Assembly (NCBI RefSeq): GCF_000719135.1 | Contig: NZ_JOEK01000012.1 | Span: 310,001 to 374,000 of the forward strand | Reading direction: 5' to 3' | Source of the DNA: Streptomyces avicenniae | GTDB taxonomy: Bacteria; Actinomycetota; Actinomycetes; Streptomycetales; Streptomycetaceae | Length of the DNA stretch: 64,000 nt | Part shown: one piece after another, positions 19,890-29,208 of the stretch | How positions within the stretch are numbered: the stretch's first letter is position 1 | Layout: each line of letters begins with the position of its first letter | The notes under the pieces: generated by a model | Database searches by the model: none | Seen by the model: the letters and a program-made list of their open reading frames with translations, nothing else | What the model was told of the DNA's origin: nothing | Translations under genes and position numbers: made by a program

Positions 19890-20819
19890 TCAGTGCTCGC
19901 GCGGGGCGGGCACGACGTGGTCGGCCCCGGCGGCTGACTGGCCGGGCGCCGTGGGCGCGGGCACCTCGTGGGAGGCCGTGAGCAGCTGCCGCATGGCGGT
20001 CTCGGCGGCGACGGGCTCTCCCGCCGCGACGCCCTCCAGGATGCGCTGGTGGAGGGTGACGGACCCCTCGGACGGCTGCTCGCAGCCAGACCCGCTGCCG
20101 CCCGAGACCTGGAGCGCCGCGCCGACGATGCCGGAAAGGTGCTCCAGCATCCGGTTCCCGGCCGCCTGGAGCAGCAGGGCGTGGAACTCGGCGTCGGCGC
20201 GGGAGAAGGTGAGGGCGTCCCCCTGGCCGAGGGCGTGCGTCATGATCTCGACCATGTCGCCGAGGCGCTGGCGGACCTCGTCGCGGGCCTCACCGGCGGC
20301 GAGCCGTGCGGCGAGGGGCTCGATGGTGAGGCGCAGCTCGCCCAGCTCGCGCCGCTGGTCCTCGCGCTGGGGGCCGAAGGCGCGCCATTCGATGATGTCG
20401 GGGTCGAGGAGGTTCCAGTCGCCGACGGGGCGGACGCGCGTGCCCACGTTGGGCCGGGCGCTGACGAGCCCCTTGGCCTCCAGGACGCGGAGCGACTCGC
20501 GGACGACGGTGCGGGACACCTCGAAACGCTGGCCGATCTCCTCGGGGACCAGGGGCCGGTCGGCGCCGAGGTCGCCGGAGACGATCATCTGGCCGAGCTG
20601 CTGGACGAGTTGGCCGTGCAGGCCGCGGCCCCGGCTGCCGGCGGCGCGGCGCCCGATACGGGCCATGTCGGGGTCGGTCCCGTCCCACGCGAGGGCGTTG
20701 GTGGTGCGGGCGGCGCCGCTTGACTCCGCGTAGGAGTAGCGGTCGAGGTCTCCCGTTCCGGTGGCGCCTGAGTCGGCGGAGCGGGAGGTGGTCATCATCG
20801 AGTGCGCAAGGGTAGTCAC
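19890..20819 (-). CDS. whiH: WhiH-type GntR/FadR-family sporulation regulator
   Basis: About 309 residues. A disordered N-terminus is followed by a GntR winged helix (residues ~65-132, with EEIGQRFEVSRTVVRESLRVL) and an FCD (FadR C-terminal) all-helical ligand domain with the ADAEFH metal/ligand motif near residue 205. Its position directly upstream of hrdB is the known whiH location in S. coelicolor (SCO5819), which acts in sporulation septation of aerial hyphae. The start is uncertain: the GTG at 20819 has a strong AAAGGAGG only 1 nt before it, ATG codons at 20798/20795 lie about 20 nt beyond that site, and a longer GTG frame begins at 20873. Synteny drives the symbol. Confidence 0.85.
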   Translation of the reverse strand: MTTLAHSMMTTSRSADSGATGTGDLDRYSYAESSGAARTTNALAWDGTDPDMARIGRRAAGSRGRGLHGQLVQQLGQMIVSGDLGADRPLVPEEIGQRFEVSRTVVRESLRVLEAKGLVSARPNVGTRVRPVGDWNLLDPDIIEWRAFGPQREDQRRELGELRLTIEPLAARLAAGEARDEVRQRLGDMVEIMTHALGQGDALTFSRADAEFHALLLQAAGNRMLEHLSGIVGAALQVSGGSGSGCEQPSEGSVTLHQRILEGVAAGEPVAAETAMRQLLTASHEVPAPTAPGQSAAGADHVVPAPREH

Positions 20820-20973
20820 GCCTCCTTTGTCGGCGACGTCCGTTGGCACCTTGAGGTCTTTGGTGAAAAGCACACGAAAGGGTGATCGGCGACTCCCGCA
20901 TAATTGACGTCTAACCGTAAGGAAATGGACTCCGCGCGCGCATTGCGGGCAATCTCAAGGAAGTTGGGGAGCG

Positions 20974-20991
20974 CGGCCCGTCCGCGGGCCG
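20974..20991 (-). terminator. Short hairpin after the ABC fusion gene
   Basis: CGGCCCG/CGGGCCG 7-bp stem with a 4-nt loop, 26 bp past the stop of the ABC ATPase-permease gene. Confidence 0.4.
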
Positions 20992-21016
20992 TCCGGCGCC
21001 GGGGGTGACCGGCCGC

Positions 21017-22957
21017 TCAGCGAACGCTGTTCCGCAGGCTGATCAGGGCGTATCCACCGAGCAGGACGGTGAGGGAGAGGACGAGGGCCCAGCCGATCGG
21101 CGCAGACGCGAGATGCGCGGAAGCGGACAGCCAGCGATCGAGTCCGGACGGGAACGGAAGCGTGGTGAGGGTCTGGAAGCGGCGCGGGAGTCCGCTGAGC
21201 GACTCGCCCGCCGGGCTGTCCAGCAGCGCGCGCAACCCGGGCGCCGCGGCCAGCGGGACGGCGGTGACGGCCGCGAGTCCGACGAGGGTGGAGCGGAAGA
21301 TCCCGGCGGCGAGCACCCCGGCCCATGCGCAGCCCACGGTGAGCAGGGCGATGCTCTCCAGGGCGTCGGTCCAGGACGCCGCCCCGGGTGCCGGACGGGC
21401 GAGGAAGAGGTGGAGCGCCGCGGAGTTGGCGGCGATGGCGGTGCAGCACAGGAGGAGGGCGGCGGCGCCCGCGACGACGAGCTTGCCGATGAGCAGCGAG
21501 AGTCGGCGGGCGACGTGCGCGCTGGCCGGGGCGAGCGCCGGGTAGCGGAACTCCTGGCCGAACGCCAGGGCGCCCAGCAGCCCGGCCGCCATGGCGACGG
21601 GGGGCAGGGGCAGGGGTTCGGCCCAGCCGGTGAGCGTCCGTTCCACGGGCCGTGTGTCGGCCATGGCGAGGCACAGCGCGGTGACGAGGCCCGCGACGAG
21701 CGCGGTGCCCATGATCCACCAGCCGGTGTGCACGCCGGTCCAGCGCCGCAGTTCGTAGCGCAGGGGCCAAGTGGGGCCGGGGGGCGACAGGGTGAGCAGC
21801 CTGGGCATCGGCGCGGGTGTGGCGGGGGCCGCCTCCGGGGTCCCTGGCACGCCTTCGGGCTCCGAGCCGTGGCCGGGTTCGTCGCGTGGCCCGGGCTCCG
21901 TGTCCGCGCGGTGATCGGGGGCGTCGATGGTGTGCGGGGCGGTGGTGTGCGGGGCGGTGGCGAGGGAGGGGGGAAGGGCGGGGAGGGTCACACGGGTCCT
22001 GGACGCCTGCGCGGCGGCGGCTTCAGGAGTGCGTCCGTCGGCGCGGTCGAGGGGAGCCATGCGGCTGTGGTCCCCGGAATCGCCCACCTCGTCGGCGAGT
22101 TGGTGCAGGACGATGTGGTGCCGGTAGGCGACCTCGCCGACGGCCGCGCGGCTGCTGCTGTAGACCGCGAGCCGGGTCCCGGACTCACGGACGACCTCAG
22201 GGGGCCCGTCGGGGCCGGGCGCGGCGGTGCGGAATTCCTGGGTGAGCGCGGCGGCCAGCCGTCCGGCATGGGGGGTGTGGACGGCGACGCGGGGGCGGAG
22301 CCGGGTGCGGGTGAAGTCCTGGACCGCCTGGTCGGCGACCAGCCGACCGCCGTCGAGGCTCACCACCCGGTCGGCGAACCGCGCGGTCTCCTCGGCGTCC
22401 TGGGCCGCCATCAGGACGGCGCCGCCCTGGTCGGCGTATCCCCGCAGCAGGCCGTGCATCCACGCGCTCTCCCGGAGGGAGAGCCCCGAGGCGGGTTCGT
22501 CCAGCACCAGGGTGTGCGGGTCGCCGAGCAGGGCGACGGCCAACCCGAGGCGGCGGTCCATGCCGAGGGAGAACCGTCCGAGGCACTGCCCGGCGAGGCC
22601 GCTGAGCCCGACCACGTCGAGCACCTCCTCGGCACGGGCGGCGGGTACTCCGGCCGCGGCGGCCAGCATGCGCAGCTGGCCGATGGCGGTGCGCCTCGGG
22701 TGTCCCGGCACGTCACCGAGGAGCGTCCCGATCTCGCGCGCGGGGTGCGGGATCTGGATCAGGGCGCGACCACGGAAGAGCGCGACCCCGCGGCCCGGCG
22801 TCAGGTGGAGCATCAGCCGCAGGGCGGTGGACTTGCCGGAACCGGATGGCCCGAGCAGCGCCGTGACCTTGCCCGGGCGCGCCTCGAAGGTGACGTCGTC
22901 AACGGCCGGCGGCCGACCGCGCCGAGACGCACTGGTGAGTCCGATGGCCTGGATCAT
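21017..22957 (-). CDS. ABC transporter with fused ATPase and membrane domains
   Basis: 646 residues. The N-terminal ATPase has Walker [10 protein letters not shown] (~36-44), a degenerate signature FSLGM in place of LSGGQ, Walker B TLVLDEP and a switch-like MAAQD where THD is usual. A 100-residue Pro/Thr/His-rich linker (~310-400) joins it to a C-terminal ABC-2-like membrane domain with about six hydrophobic segments (from ~430). Single-chain ATPase-membrane 'half transporters' of this order are often exporters; the substrate is unknown. It is upstream of whiH on the same strand and separated from it by a small hairpin. The adjacent Nudix and DUF4192 genes may be co-transcribed. Confidence 0.85.
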   Translation of the reverse strand: MIQAIGLTSASRRGRPPAVDDVTFEARPGKVTALLGPSGSGKSTALRLMLHLTPGRGVALFRGRALIQIPHPAREIGTLLGDVPGHPRRTAIGQLRMLAAAAGVPAARAEEVLDVVGLSGLAGQCLGRFSLGMDRRLGLAVALLGDPHTLVLDEPASGLSLRESAWMHGLLRGYADQGGAVLMAAQDAEETARFADRVVSLDGGRLVADQAVQDFTRTRLRPRVAVHTPHAGRLAAALTQEFRTAAPGPDGPPEVVRESGTRLAVYSSSRAAVGEVAYRHHIVLHQLADEVGDSGDHSRMAPLDRADGRTPEAAAAQASRTRVTLPALPPSLATAPHTTAPHTIDAPDHRADTEPGPRDEPGHGSEPEGVPGTPEAAPATPAPMPRLLTLSPPGPTWPLRYELRRWTGVHTGWWIMGTALVAGLVTALCLAMADTRPVERTLTGWAEPLPLPPVAMAAGLLGALAFGQEFRYPALAPASAHVARRLSLLIGKLVVAGAAALLLCCTAIAANSAALHLFLARPAPGAASWTDALESIALLTVGCAWAGVLAAGIFRSTLVGLAAVTAVPLAAAPGLRALLDSPAGESLSGLPRRFQTLTTLPFPSGLDRWLSASAHLASAPIGWALVLSLTVLLGGYALISLRNSVR

Positions 22958-23073
22958 CGATTCTCCCGTCGAGCGTGCACGTGAGGCACCCTAACGGGAC
23001 ATAGGTGATTTTCCGGGCGACGCGCGGAGGTTGCCGGACCGCGCCTCCCCCACCCTGGACGGCGGCGCCACCG

Positions 23074-23859
23074 TCACACCTCGGGCCGGAGCATCGGCGG
23101 GTTCAGCACGGTGGCGCCACCGGCCCTGAACAACTGGGCGGGGCGGCCCCCCTGCCGCGTCGTCGTGCCGCCCACCGGCACGAGGAAACCGGGTGTACCG
23201 GTGACCTTGCGGTGGAAGTTCCGCGGGTCGAGCACGACTCCCCATACGGCCTCGTACACCCGGCGCAGCTCGCCGACCGTGAACTCCGGCGGGCAGAAGG
23301 CCGCGGCGAGGGATGAGTATTCGATCTTCGAACGCGCGCGCTCGACGCCGTCGGCCAGGATGCGCCCGTGGTCGAAGGCGAGCGGTGTCGCCGCCCCGAT
23401 CCCTGCCGTAGCACCGGCCTCGGTACCGGTACCGGCGCCACGGGAGACCTCGTCCCCGAGCAGGTCCCCGACCGGGGTCCACTGCGCGCCGCCCGCGTCG
23501 CCTCCCGGGGTGGGGGTCGGCAGGTCGGGGGCCAGCACCAGATGCGCGACACTGACCACACGCATTCTCGGATCCCTGCCCGGATCACCGTAGGTGGCGA
23601 GCTGTTCGAGATGCGCCGCCGAGTGGCGGTTCCCCGACTCGTGGGTCCGCAGCCCCGTCTCCTCGGCAAGTTCACGCGCCGCCGCCGAGGCGAGGTCCTC
23701 GTCCGTGCGGACGAAGCCGCCCGGCAGTGCCCACTGCCCCTGGTGGGGCTCCTCGCCCCGGCGGACCGTGAGCGCGCACAGGGCGTGCCGACGGACGGTG
23801 AGCACGACCAGATCGACGGTGACGGCGAACGGTGGGAAGTCCGACGGGTCGTAGGGCAT
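23074..23859 (-). CDS. Nudix hydrolase with C-terminal winged helix (NrtR-like)
   Basis: 261 residues. The N-terminal Nudix domain carries a complete Nudix box (residues 47-70: G-x5-E-x7-RELAEETGL), so ADP-ribose-type pyrophosphatase activity is possible. The C-terminal part (~165-250, with SSLAAAFCPPEFTVGELRRVY and DPRNFHRKV) is the DNA-binding winged helix of NrtR regulators, which repress NAD-salvage genes and are released by ADP-ribose. No NAD gene is adjacent, so a regulatory target is not evident here. It overlaps no neighbour; the DUF4192 gene ends 7 bp before its start, suggesting one transcript. An ordinary Nudix hydrolase is the alternative. Confidence 0.88.
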   Translation of the reverse strand: MPYDPSDFPPFAVTVDLVVLTVRRHALCALTVRRGEEPHQGQWALPGGFVRTDEDLASAAARELAEETGLRTHESGNRHSAAHLEQLATYGDPGRDPRMRVVSVAHLVLAPDLPTPTPGGDAGGAQWTPVGDLLGDEVSRGAGTGTEAGATAGIGAATPLAFDHGRILADGVERARSKIEYSSLAAAFCPPEFTVGELRRVYEAVWGVVLDPRNFHRKVTGTPGFLVPVGGTTTRQGGRPAQLFRAGGATVLNPPMLRPEV

Positions 23860-23866
23860 GCCGTGA

Positions 23867-25048
23867 TCATAGGGGGCCCGAACCCCCTCCCCGGCGCCTC
23901 CGATCGGCCCGCTGCTGACGCATCGATCGCCGCAACGGCTCGGGATCGATCCCCTCGTTGCACGCCTGGTGCAGCAGCCGCGCGAACACGTACTCGGGAT
24001 CGGCGCTCAGCGCCCGTCCCAGTGCGACGTGGGCACCGATCCCGTCCCCCGTGGACCAGGCGACCCATCCGGCGAGGGTCAGTGGCGCCGCGGCGTGGTC
24101 GGCGTACTCGGCGACGCACCGCCTGGCCAGCGCCGACCACAGGCGCAGCGCGACCGGCGCCTCCCGCCCCTCCATCCATTCCGCGGCCCGGTCGCGGGCG
24201 ATCCGGTCCTGGAGACCGATCAGGAGACGCGCGGCCTCCGCCGACGTGATCAGGGCGTCGTCCGCCGCGTCCGTCTCCGGGGGGCCGCCCTCGCCCCGGG
24301 CCGTGGCCCGCCGGAGCCGGTCGAGCAGCCGCTCCGCGAGCCCGAGGGTCTCCCCGCGCACGTCCTCGATGTCCGCCGGGGTGCCCAGCATCCTCGGGAG
24401 AAGGGCGGTGGCCGCCGCGTCCAGGGCCCGCACCTGGGGAGCGACGGGGAAGCCCTCCGGCGGCATGAGCCGCCGCTCGATGTCCCGGAGCGGGCCCGGC
24501 CGGGGAATCCCGGCGAGGACCGCGGCGGCGGCCACCGGGGAGGTGCTCTCGTCGGGCAGCTCGCGGCCGTCGTCCGGGCAGGAGGCCCCGGTGCCCGTGC
24601 AGCAGTAGGACCAGAAGCGGCCGTTGGCGAGATACAGGGCTTCGTGCACCGGGATGTCGAGCGCTCCGCAGGCGGTCCTGAGCCGCTGGGCGAGAGGCCG
24701 CAACCGTTCCATGAGGGCGTCGGCCTGCGTTCCGGACGGCGGTTCCTGGCACAGGTAGGCGACCGCGGCGTCGGGACGGGTGCCGTACCGCGCACCGCAC
24801 TCGGCCAGGGAGGCGGCCATGTGGTCCGCGGCCTCGGCCCAGTGGGCCGGGTCGTCGGGGATGCCCATCCTGACCCTTCCTCCGAGGCGTCCGCGCGGAC
24901 CGTGGAGTCCGATGAGGACGATGGAGTCGTCGGGACGGAAGCCGAGCAGGTGCGGCAGCGCCACGGCGAGGTCCGCCGGTCCGCGGAGGGTCACGCCGCT
25001 CTCCCGGTCGATGTCCGCCTTGCGCGTCGATGCGTTGTGTCGTGTCAT
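23867..25048 (-). CDS. DUF4192 family protein
   Basis: 393 residues, typical for DUF4192. It opens with a T-L-R-x-P-A-D-L-A-x-A-L-P-x-L-L-G-F pattern and D-S-I-V-L-I-G, the family hallmark, and is rich in Ala, Leu and Arg throughout. No catalytic motif or membrane segment is visible. The family is actinobacterial and uncharacterised. I chose the ATG at 25048 by homology to the family start, although no good ribosome site precedes it; the frame extends to 25102. Two DnaA-box-like sequences lie just upstream. Confidence 0.82.
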   Translation of the reverse strand: MTRHNASTRKADIDRESGVTLRGPADLAVALPHLLGFRPDDSIVLIGLHGPRGRLGGRVRMGIPDDPAHWAEAADHMAASLAECGARYGTRPDAAVAYLCQEPPSGTQADALMERLRPLAQRLRTACGALDIPVHEALYLANGRFWSYCCTGTGASCPDDGRELPDESTSPVAAAAVLAGIPRPGPLRDIERRLMPPEGFPVAPQVRALDAAATALLPRMLGTPADIEDVRGETLGLAERLLDRLRRATARGEGGPPETDAADDALITSAEAARLLIGLQDRIARDRAAEWMEGREAPVALRLWSALARRCVAEYADHAAAPLTLAGWVAWSTGDGIGAHVALGRALSADPEYVFARLLHQACNEGIDPEPLRRSMRQQRADRRRRGGGSGPL

Positions 25049-25461
25049 GCCGAGGAGCTTGCGGCAGTTGGGCCGAGCATGCCGTCGGTTGTCCACAAGC
25101 ACCGCTAGGCGATCGGATGATCAGTGCAGGGGGTGAGTTATCCACAGGGCGATCGGCGCGCGAGGGGAATCTCCGCTTGCATGGGGGCATGACGCATTCA
25201 GCCGCACAAAACCCCACGAACCCCGAACAGGTGCGCACCTCATCGTCCCGGCAACGGCGCGGGCAGTGCCCGCGCCGCCCTCTTGGCCCGTCCCACCACG
25301 GCCCGCAGAGGACGCGGCGGGCCGACCGGATCCGGCCGCCCCTCTCCTGGACACCGCACCGGCCTCGCCCGTCGCGTGCGGCGCCTGCCGACGACCTCGG
25401 CGGCGGTTCCGACTCGGCCCGGGTCGGGGCGAGGGCCGTCTCCGCCGCTGAGGGGAACGAC
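25049..25461. other. Intergenic region between the DUF4192 gene and recQ
   Basis: 413 bp upstream of the DUF4192 gene and downstream of the recQ stop. It contains two DnaA-box-like sequences (25089-25146) and otherwise nothing I can name. A very long antisense open frame crosses it but has no family resemblance. Confidence 0.55.
25089..25146 (+). promoter_or_regulatory. Pair of DnaA-box-like sequences
   Basis: TTGTCCACA (25089-25097, the preferred Streptomyces DnaA box) and TTATCCACA (25138-25146, the E. coli consensus) occur in the same orientation 49 bp apart in the upstream region of the DUF4192 gene. They could be a DnaA titration or regulatory site. Two boxes are far fewer than in oriC. 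Confidence 0.45.
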
Positions 25462-27621
25462 TCATCCCGCCGACGCGAGGAGCAGCGGCAGCACGGGCCC
25501 GCTGCCTGCCTGCCTCAGCAGGCGGGCGGCGACCGCGAGCGTCCAGCCGGAGTCGGTGTAGTCGTCCACGAGCAGGACGGGGCCGGAGAGTGGGGCCAGG
25601 GCGGCGGCCAGTTCGTCGGGCACGGCGAGGGCGCCCGACAACGCCTTGAGACGTTGGGCGGAGTTGCTGCGGCGTGCCGCGTGCGTGCCGTCCGGGCCGG
25701 TCCAGGCCAGGGTGCCGAGCAGGGGAAGGCGCCCGACGTCCGCGATTCCCTGGGCGAGGGAACCGACCAGCTGCGGCCGTGCCGAGGACGGCATGGCGAC
25801 GACCCCCACCGGCCGCGCGGGGGCGTCCGCGTCGCTTGCCGCCCAGCCTCCCGGAGAGCGCGCCCAGTCGGCGAGAACCGTCACGGCGGCCCTGAGGACG
25901 TCGTCGGGCACCGGCCCGTCGGGCGCGTTCTCCGCCAGCAGCGGGCGCAGCCGGTTCCCCCAGCCGATGTCGGAGAGCCGCCCCAGGGCGCGTCCGGTGG
26001 CTCCCTGTTCGTCGGCCGGGATACGCCCCTTGAGCTGGACGCCCAGGGCGGGCATCCCTGTCGGCCACATCCTGCGCGGCTCGACCTCGACCCCCGGGCG
26101 GTCCAGTTCCTTCACCGCACCCGTCAACGCCTCGGCCGAGACCGAGGGATCGGCCCAGGGACCCGCGCAGGTGTCGCAACGGCCGCACGGTGCCGCGCCC
26201 TCGTCGTCCAGTTGGCGGCGCAGGAACTCCATCCGGCAGCGGGACGTGCTCGCGTAGTCGCGCATCGCCTGCCGCTCGGCCGCCCGCTGCCGCGCGACCC
26301 GCTCGTAACGCTCGGCGTCGTACACCCAGTCGGCTCCGGTCGCCGTCCAACCGCCCTTGACCCGCTTGACCGCGCCGTCCACGTCCAGAACCTTCAGCAT
26401 CGTCTCCAGACGGCTGCGCCGCAGATCAACCGCCGCCTCCAGCGCGGGTACGGACAGCGGCCGCCCCGCTTCCGTGAGCGTCGCGAGGGTCTGGCGGACC
26501 TGAGTCTCGGCGGGGAAGGCGGTGTCGGCGAAGTAGCGCCAGATCGCCTCGTCCTCCGTGCCCGGGAGCAGCAGCACGTCGGCGTGGGCGACGCCACGGC
26601 CCGCGCGTCCCACCTGCTGGTAGTAGGCGATGGGCGAGGAGGGCGAGCCGAGATGGACCACGAAACCGAGGTCCGGCTTGTCGAAGCCCATACCGAGCGC
26701 CGACGTCGCGACCAGCGCCTTGACCCGGTTCTCCAGCAGATCGGTCTCGGCCTGGAGCCGGTCGGCGTTCTCCGTGCGCCCCGTGTAGGAGGCCGCCCGG
26801 AAGCCGCGCTGCCGCAGGAAGGCCGTGGCCTCCTCCGCCGCGGCGACCGTCAGCGTGTAGACGATCCCGGAGCCCGGCAGGTCGTCCAGGTGCTCGGCGA
26901 GCCACGCCAGACGGTGCGCCGCGTCCGGCAGCCGGACCACACCGAGCCGCAGGCTCTCCCTCTCCAGCGGGCCACGCAGCACCAGGGCGCCGCCCACTCC
27001 GGTGCCCAGTTGTTCGGCCACGTCCGCGGTGACCCGCGCGTTGGCCGTCGCGGTGGTGGCCAGCACCGGGACGCCGGGCGGCAGCTCGGCGAGCATCGCC
27101 CGCAACCGGCGGTAGTCGGGGCGGAAGTCGTGCCCCCAGTCGGAGATGCAGTGCGCCTCATCCACCACCAGGAGGCCGGTCGTGGCCGCGAGCCGGGGAA
27201 GCATCTGATCGCGGAAATCGACGGAGTTGAGCCGCTCCGGGCTGACGAGGAGGACGTCGGTCTCCCCCCGCTCCACCTCCTCGTGGATAGCCTCCCACTC
27301 CTCGGGATTGGCCGAGTTGATGGTGCGCGCCCGGATACCCGCCCGCGCCGCCGCCTCGACCTGGTTGCGCATCAGCGCCAGCAACGGCGAGACGATCACC
27401 GTGGGGCCCGCACCGCGTCTGCGCAGCAGCGCGGTGGCCACGAAGTACACCGCCGACTTGCCCCAGCCGGTGCGCTGCACGACCAGTGCCCGGCGGCGCT
27501 CCTGCACCAGTGCCGCCACCGCACGCCACTGGTCCTCCCGCAGCCGCGCCGCCCCCTCCGGGACGCCGACGAGCCCGGCGAGAAGGATGTCGGCCTCGGT
27601 GCGCAGTTCCTGATCGTCCAT
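25462..27621 (-). CDS. RecQ-family DNA helicase with C-terminal phosphoribosyltransferase-like domain
   Basis: 719 residues. SF2 helicase core: Walker A TGWGKS (51-56), DEAH (154-157), the RecQ aromatic loop CISDWGHDFRPDY (158-170), and the motif VI region YYQQVGRAGRG. A zinc-binding RQC-type cysteine set (C-GRCDTC preceded by a Cys ~20 residues earlier) lies near residue 460. The last ~200 residues end in VLLVDDYTDSGWTL (~688-701), the PRPP-binding loop form of type I phosphoribosyltransferases, so a ComF/PRTase-like fold appears fused to the helicase. I chose the ATG at 27621; frames further upstream lack homology. The role is DNA repair or recombination; the PRT domain's role is unknown. 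Confidence 0.88.
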   Translation of the reverse strand: MDDQELRTEADILLAGLVGVPEGAARLREDQWRAVAALVQERRRALVVQRTGWGKSAVYFVATALLRRRGAGPTVIVSPLLALMRNQVEAAARAGIRARTINSANPEEWEAIHEEVERGETDVLLVSPERLNSVDFRDQMLPRLAATTGLLVVDEAHCISDWGHDFRPDYRRLRAMLAELPPGVPVLATTATANARVTADVAEQLGTGVGGALVLRGPLERESLRLGVVRLPDAAHRLAWLAEHLDDLPGSGIVYTLTVAAAEEATAFLRQRGFRAASYTGRTENADRLQAETDLLENRVKALVATSALGMGFDKPDLGFVVHLGSPSSPIAYYQQVGRAGRGVAHADVLLLPGTEDEAIWRYFADTAFPAETQVRQTLATLTEAGRPLSVPALEAAVDLRRSRLETMLKVLDVDGAVKRVKGGWTATGADWVYDAERYERVARQRAAERQAMRDYASTSRCRMEFLRRQLDDEGAAPCGRCDTCAGPWADPSVSAEALTGAVKELDRPGVEVEPRRMWPTGMPALGVQLKGRIPADEQGATGRALGRLSDIGWGNRLRPLLAENAPDGPVPDDVLRAAVTVLADWARSPGGWAASDADAPARPVGVVAMPSSARPQLVGSLAQGIADVGRLPLLGTLAWTGPDGTHAARRSNSAQRLKALSGALAVPDELAAALAPLSGPVLLVDDYTDSGWTLAVAARLLRQAGSGPVLPLLLASAG

Positions 27622-27780
27622 GCCCCCATGCAACCCGATGGCACGGACATTCAGCCAACCCGCCCCTTCCCACCAGGTCAGGCACGCGCGTTCGCACACC
27701 CGCGAGAACCGGGCGCCACCGCCCCGGAGGAACCGGGAGTCCGGGGTGGGCCGTGCCGGAACAGCCGCCCGCTGTGCCGG

Positions 27781-28485
27781 TCAGAAGAAGCCGAGCTGTC
27801 CCGCGTCCTCAAGGGTCTCGTCGGCGGACGCCTCCCGATGCGACGGCAGACGCAGATGCCGCCAGCGCGGCAGGGAGTCGAGGTAGGCCCAGGAGAGCCG
27901 GTGGTGCGGCGTCGGCCCCTGGTCCTCCAACGCGGCGCGGTGCACGGGCGCGGGATACCCCGCGTTGCTGTCGAAGCCGAAGTCGGGGTGATCAGAGGCC
28001 AGTTCGGCCAGCATCGCATCCCGGTGCACCTTGGCTATGACGGACGCCGCGGCCACCGCCACGCACGACTGGTCGCCCTTGATCACGGTCCGCACCTGCC
28101 AGGGGGTCCCCAGGTAGTCGTGCTTGCCGTCGAGGATGACCGCGTCGGGCCGCTCGGGAAGCGCTTCGAGGGCACGCACGGCGGCCAGGCGGAGAGCAGC
28201 CGTCATGCCGAGGGAGTCGATCTCCTGCGGCGACGCGTGCCCGAGGGCGTAGGCGCTCACCCATCGGGTCAGGACACCGGCGAGCGCGGTACGGCGCTGC
28301 GGCGTCAGCAGTTTCGAGTCGGTCAGCCCCTCGGGCGGCCTGCGCAGCCCGGTGACGGCGGCGCACACGGTGACGGGCCCGGCCCACGCGCCGCGGCCGA
28401 CCTCGTCCACCCCCGCGACGACACGGGCGCCCGTCGTGGCGCGGAGGGAGCGCTCGACACGGTGGGTGGGAGGTTCGTACGGCAT
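27781..28485 (-). CDS. rnhB: Ribonuclease HII
   Basis: 234 residues. It removes RNA from RNA-DNA hybrids and misincorporated ribonucleotides in the cytoplasm. The catalytic residues are in place: Asp27-Glu28 in GVDEVGRG, Asp119 in ILDGKHD and Asp156 in KVHRD. The GTDSK-like loop appears as LTDSKLL. I chose the ATG at 28485 (AGGGTGG upstream); a GTG 12 nt earlier is possible. It is 13 bp downstream of the histidine phosphatase gene's stop on the same strand... that is, read in transcription order, it precedes recQ and follows the YdbC-like and phosphatase genes closely, so they are probably co-transcribed. Confidence 0.95.
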   Translation of the reverse strand: MPYEPPTHRVERSLRATTGARVVAGVDEVGRGAWAGPVTVCAAVTGLRRPPEGLTDSKLLTPQRRTALAGVLTRWVSAYALGHASPQEIDSLGMTAALRLAAVRALEALPERPDAVILDGKHDYLGTPWQVRTVIKGDQSCVAVAAASVIAKVHRDAMLAELASDHPDFGFDSNAGYPAPVHRAALEDQGPTPHHRLSWAYLDSLPRWRHLRLPSHREASADETLEDAGQLGFF

Positions 28486-28498
28486 GGCGGCGACCACC

Positions 28499-29164
28499 CT
28501 ACGCGCACCAGCCCTGGAAGGGACGCTCGGGTGTGTACCAGTGCTCGAAGGGCCGGTCGAGGTGGTAGCGCCCGTCCCGGCCGAGCAGCAGTTCGCGGGT
28601 CTCGCCGTTCCCCGGGTTGGACAGCGACTCGAACTCGGCGACCGTCCAGTGCAGCCACCGCATGCAGAACAGGCGCATCGTCAGGCCGTGCGTCACCAGC
28701 AGCACGTTGGGCGGATGGTCGGGTTCCTCGAAGCTGCGCCACAGACTCTCCAGGAACGCGCCCACCCGGTCGTAGACGTCGGCGCCCGACTCCCCCTGCG
28801 CGAAGCGGTAGAAGAAGTGGCCGTACGCGTCCCGGGACCGCTTCTGGCGCAGCACGTCCTCGCGGTCCTGCCAGTTGCCCCAGTCCTGCTCGCGGAGTCG
28901 AGGTTCCTCCCTGGCCCGCACGCGGGTGGGGTCCAGCCGCAGGAGCTGGAACGTCTGATGGGTCCGCCGGTAGGGCGACACGTACGCGGAGACCCGCTCG
29001 TCGCCGAACACCTCCCGCAGCCGCTCCCCCGCCGTCGCGGCCTGCCCACGGCCCTTCGCCGTCAGTTCGAGGGCGTGGTCGGGGACATGGGCGTACACGG
29101 AATCGTCATGGTTCCCCTGCGACTCTCCGTGCCGTAGGAGGACGATACGCCGGGGCTGTGCCAT
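28499..29164 (-). CDS. Histidine phosphatase (phosphoglycerate mutase-like)
   Basis: 221-residue branch-1 histidine phosphatase. The phosphoacceptor is His12 in [10 protein letters not shown], the second catalytic histidine is in [10 protein letters not shown] near residue 160, and the mid-region contains [10 protein letters not shown]. This last feature resembles broad-specificity phosphatases and fungal-type PGM relatives rather than the glycolytic enzyme. The ATG at 29164 is followed directly by typical family sequence. It lies 13 bp before rnhB and 44 bp after the YdbC-like gene on the same strand. The substrate is not known. Confidence 0.9.
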   Translation of the reverse strand: MAQPRRIVLLRHGESQGNHDDSVYAHVPDHALELTAKGRGQAATAGERLREVFGDERVSAYVSPYRRTHQTFQLLRLDPTRVRAREEPRLREQDWGNWQDREDVLRQKRSRDAYGHFFYRFAQGESGADVYDRVGAFLESLWRSFEEPDHPPNVLLVTHGLTMRLFCMRWLHWTVAEFESLSNPGNGETRELLLGRDGRYHLDRPFEHWYTPERPFQGWCA

Positions 29165-29208
29165 GGGATGCAGCCTATGCGAACCGGCGGCGGGCGACAC
29201 ATCGCCGC

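Noticed and set aside
25177..27633. 15-bp sequence TTGCATGGGGGCATG in opposite orientations on either side of recQ (25177-25191 and 27619-27633)
   Set aside because: A 15-bp match is expected by chance in a window of this size and composition, and the sequence is itself partly palindromic.
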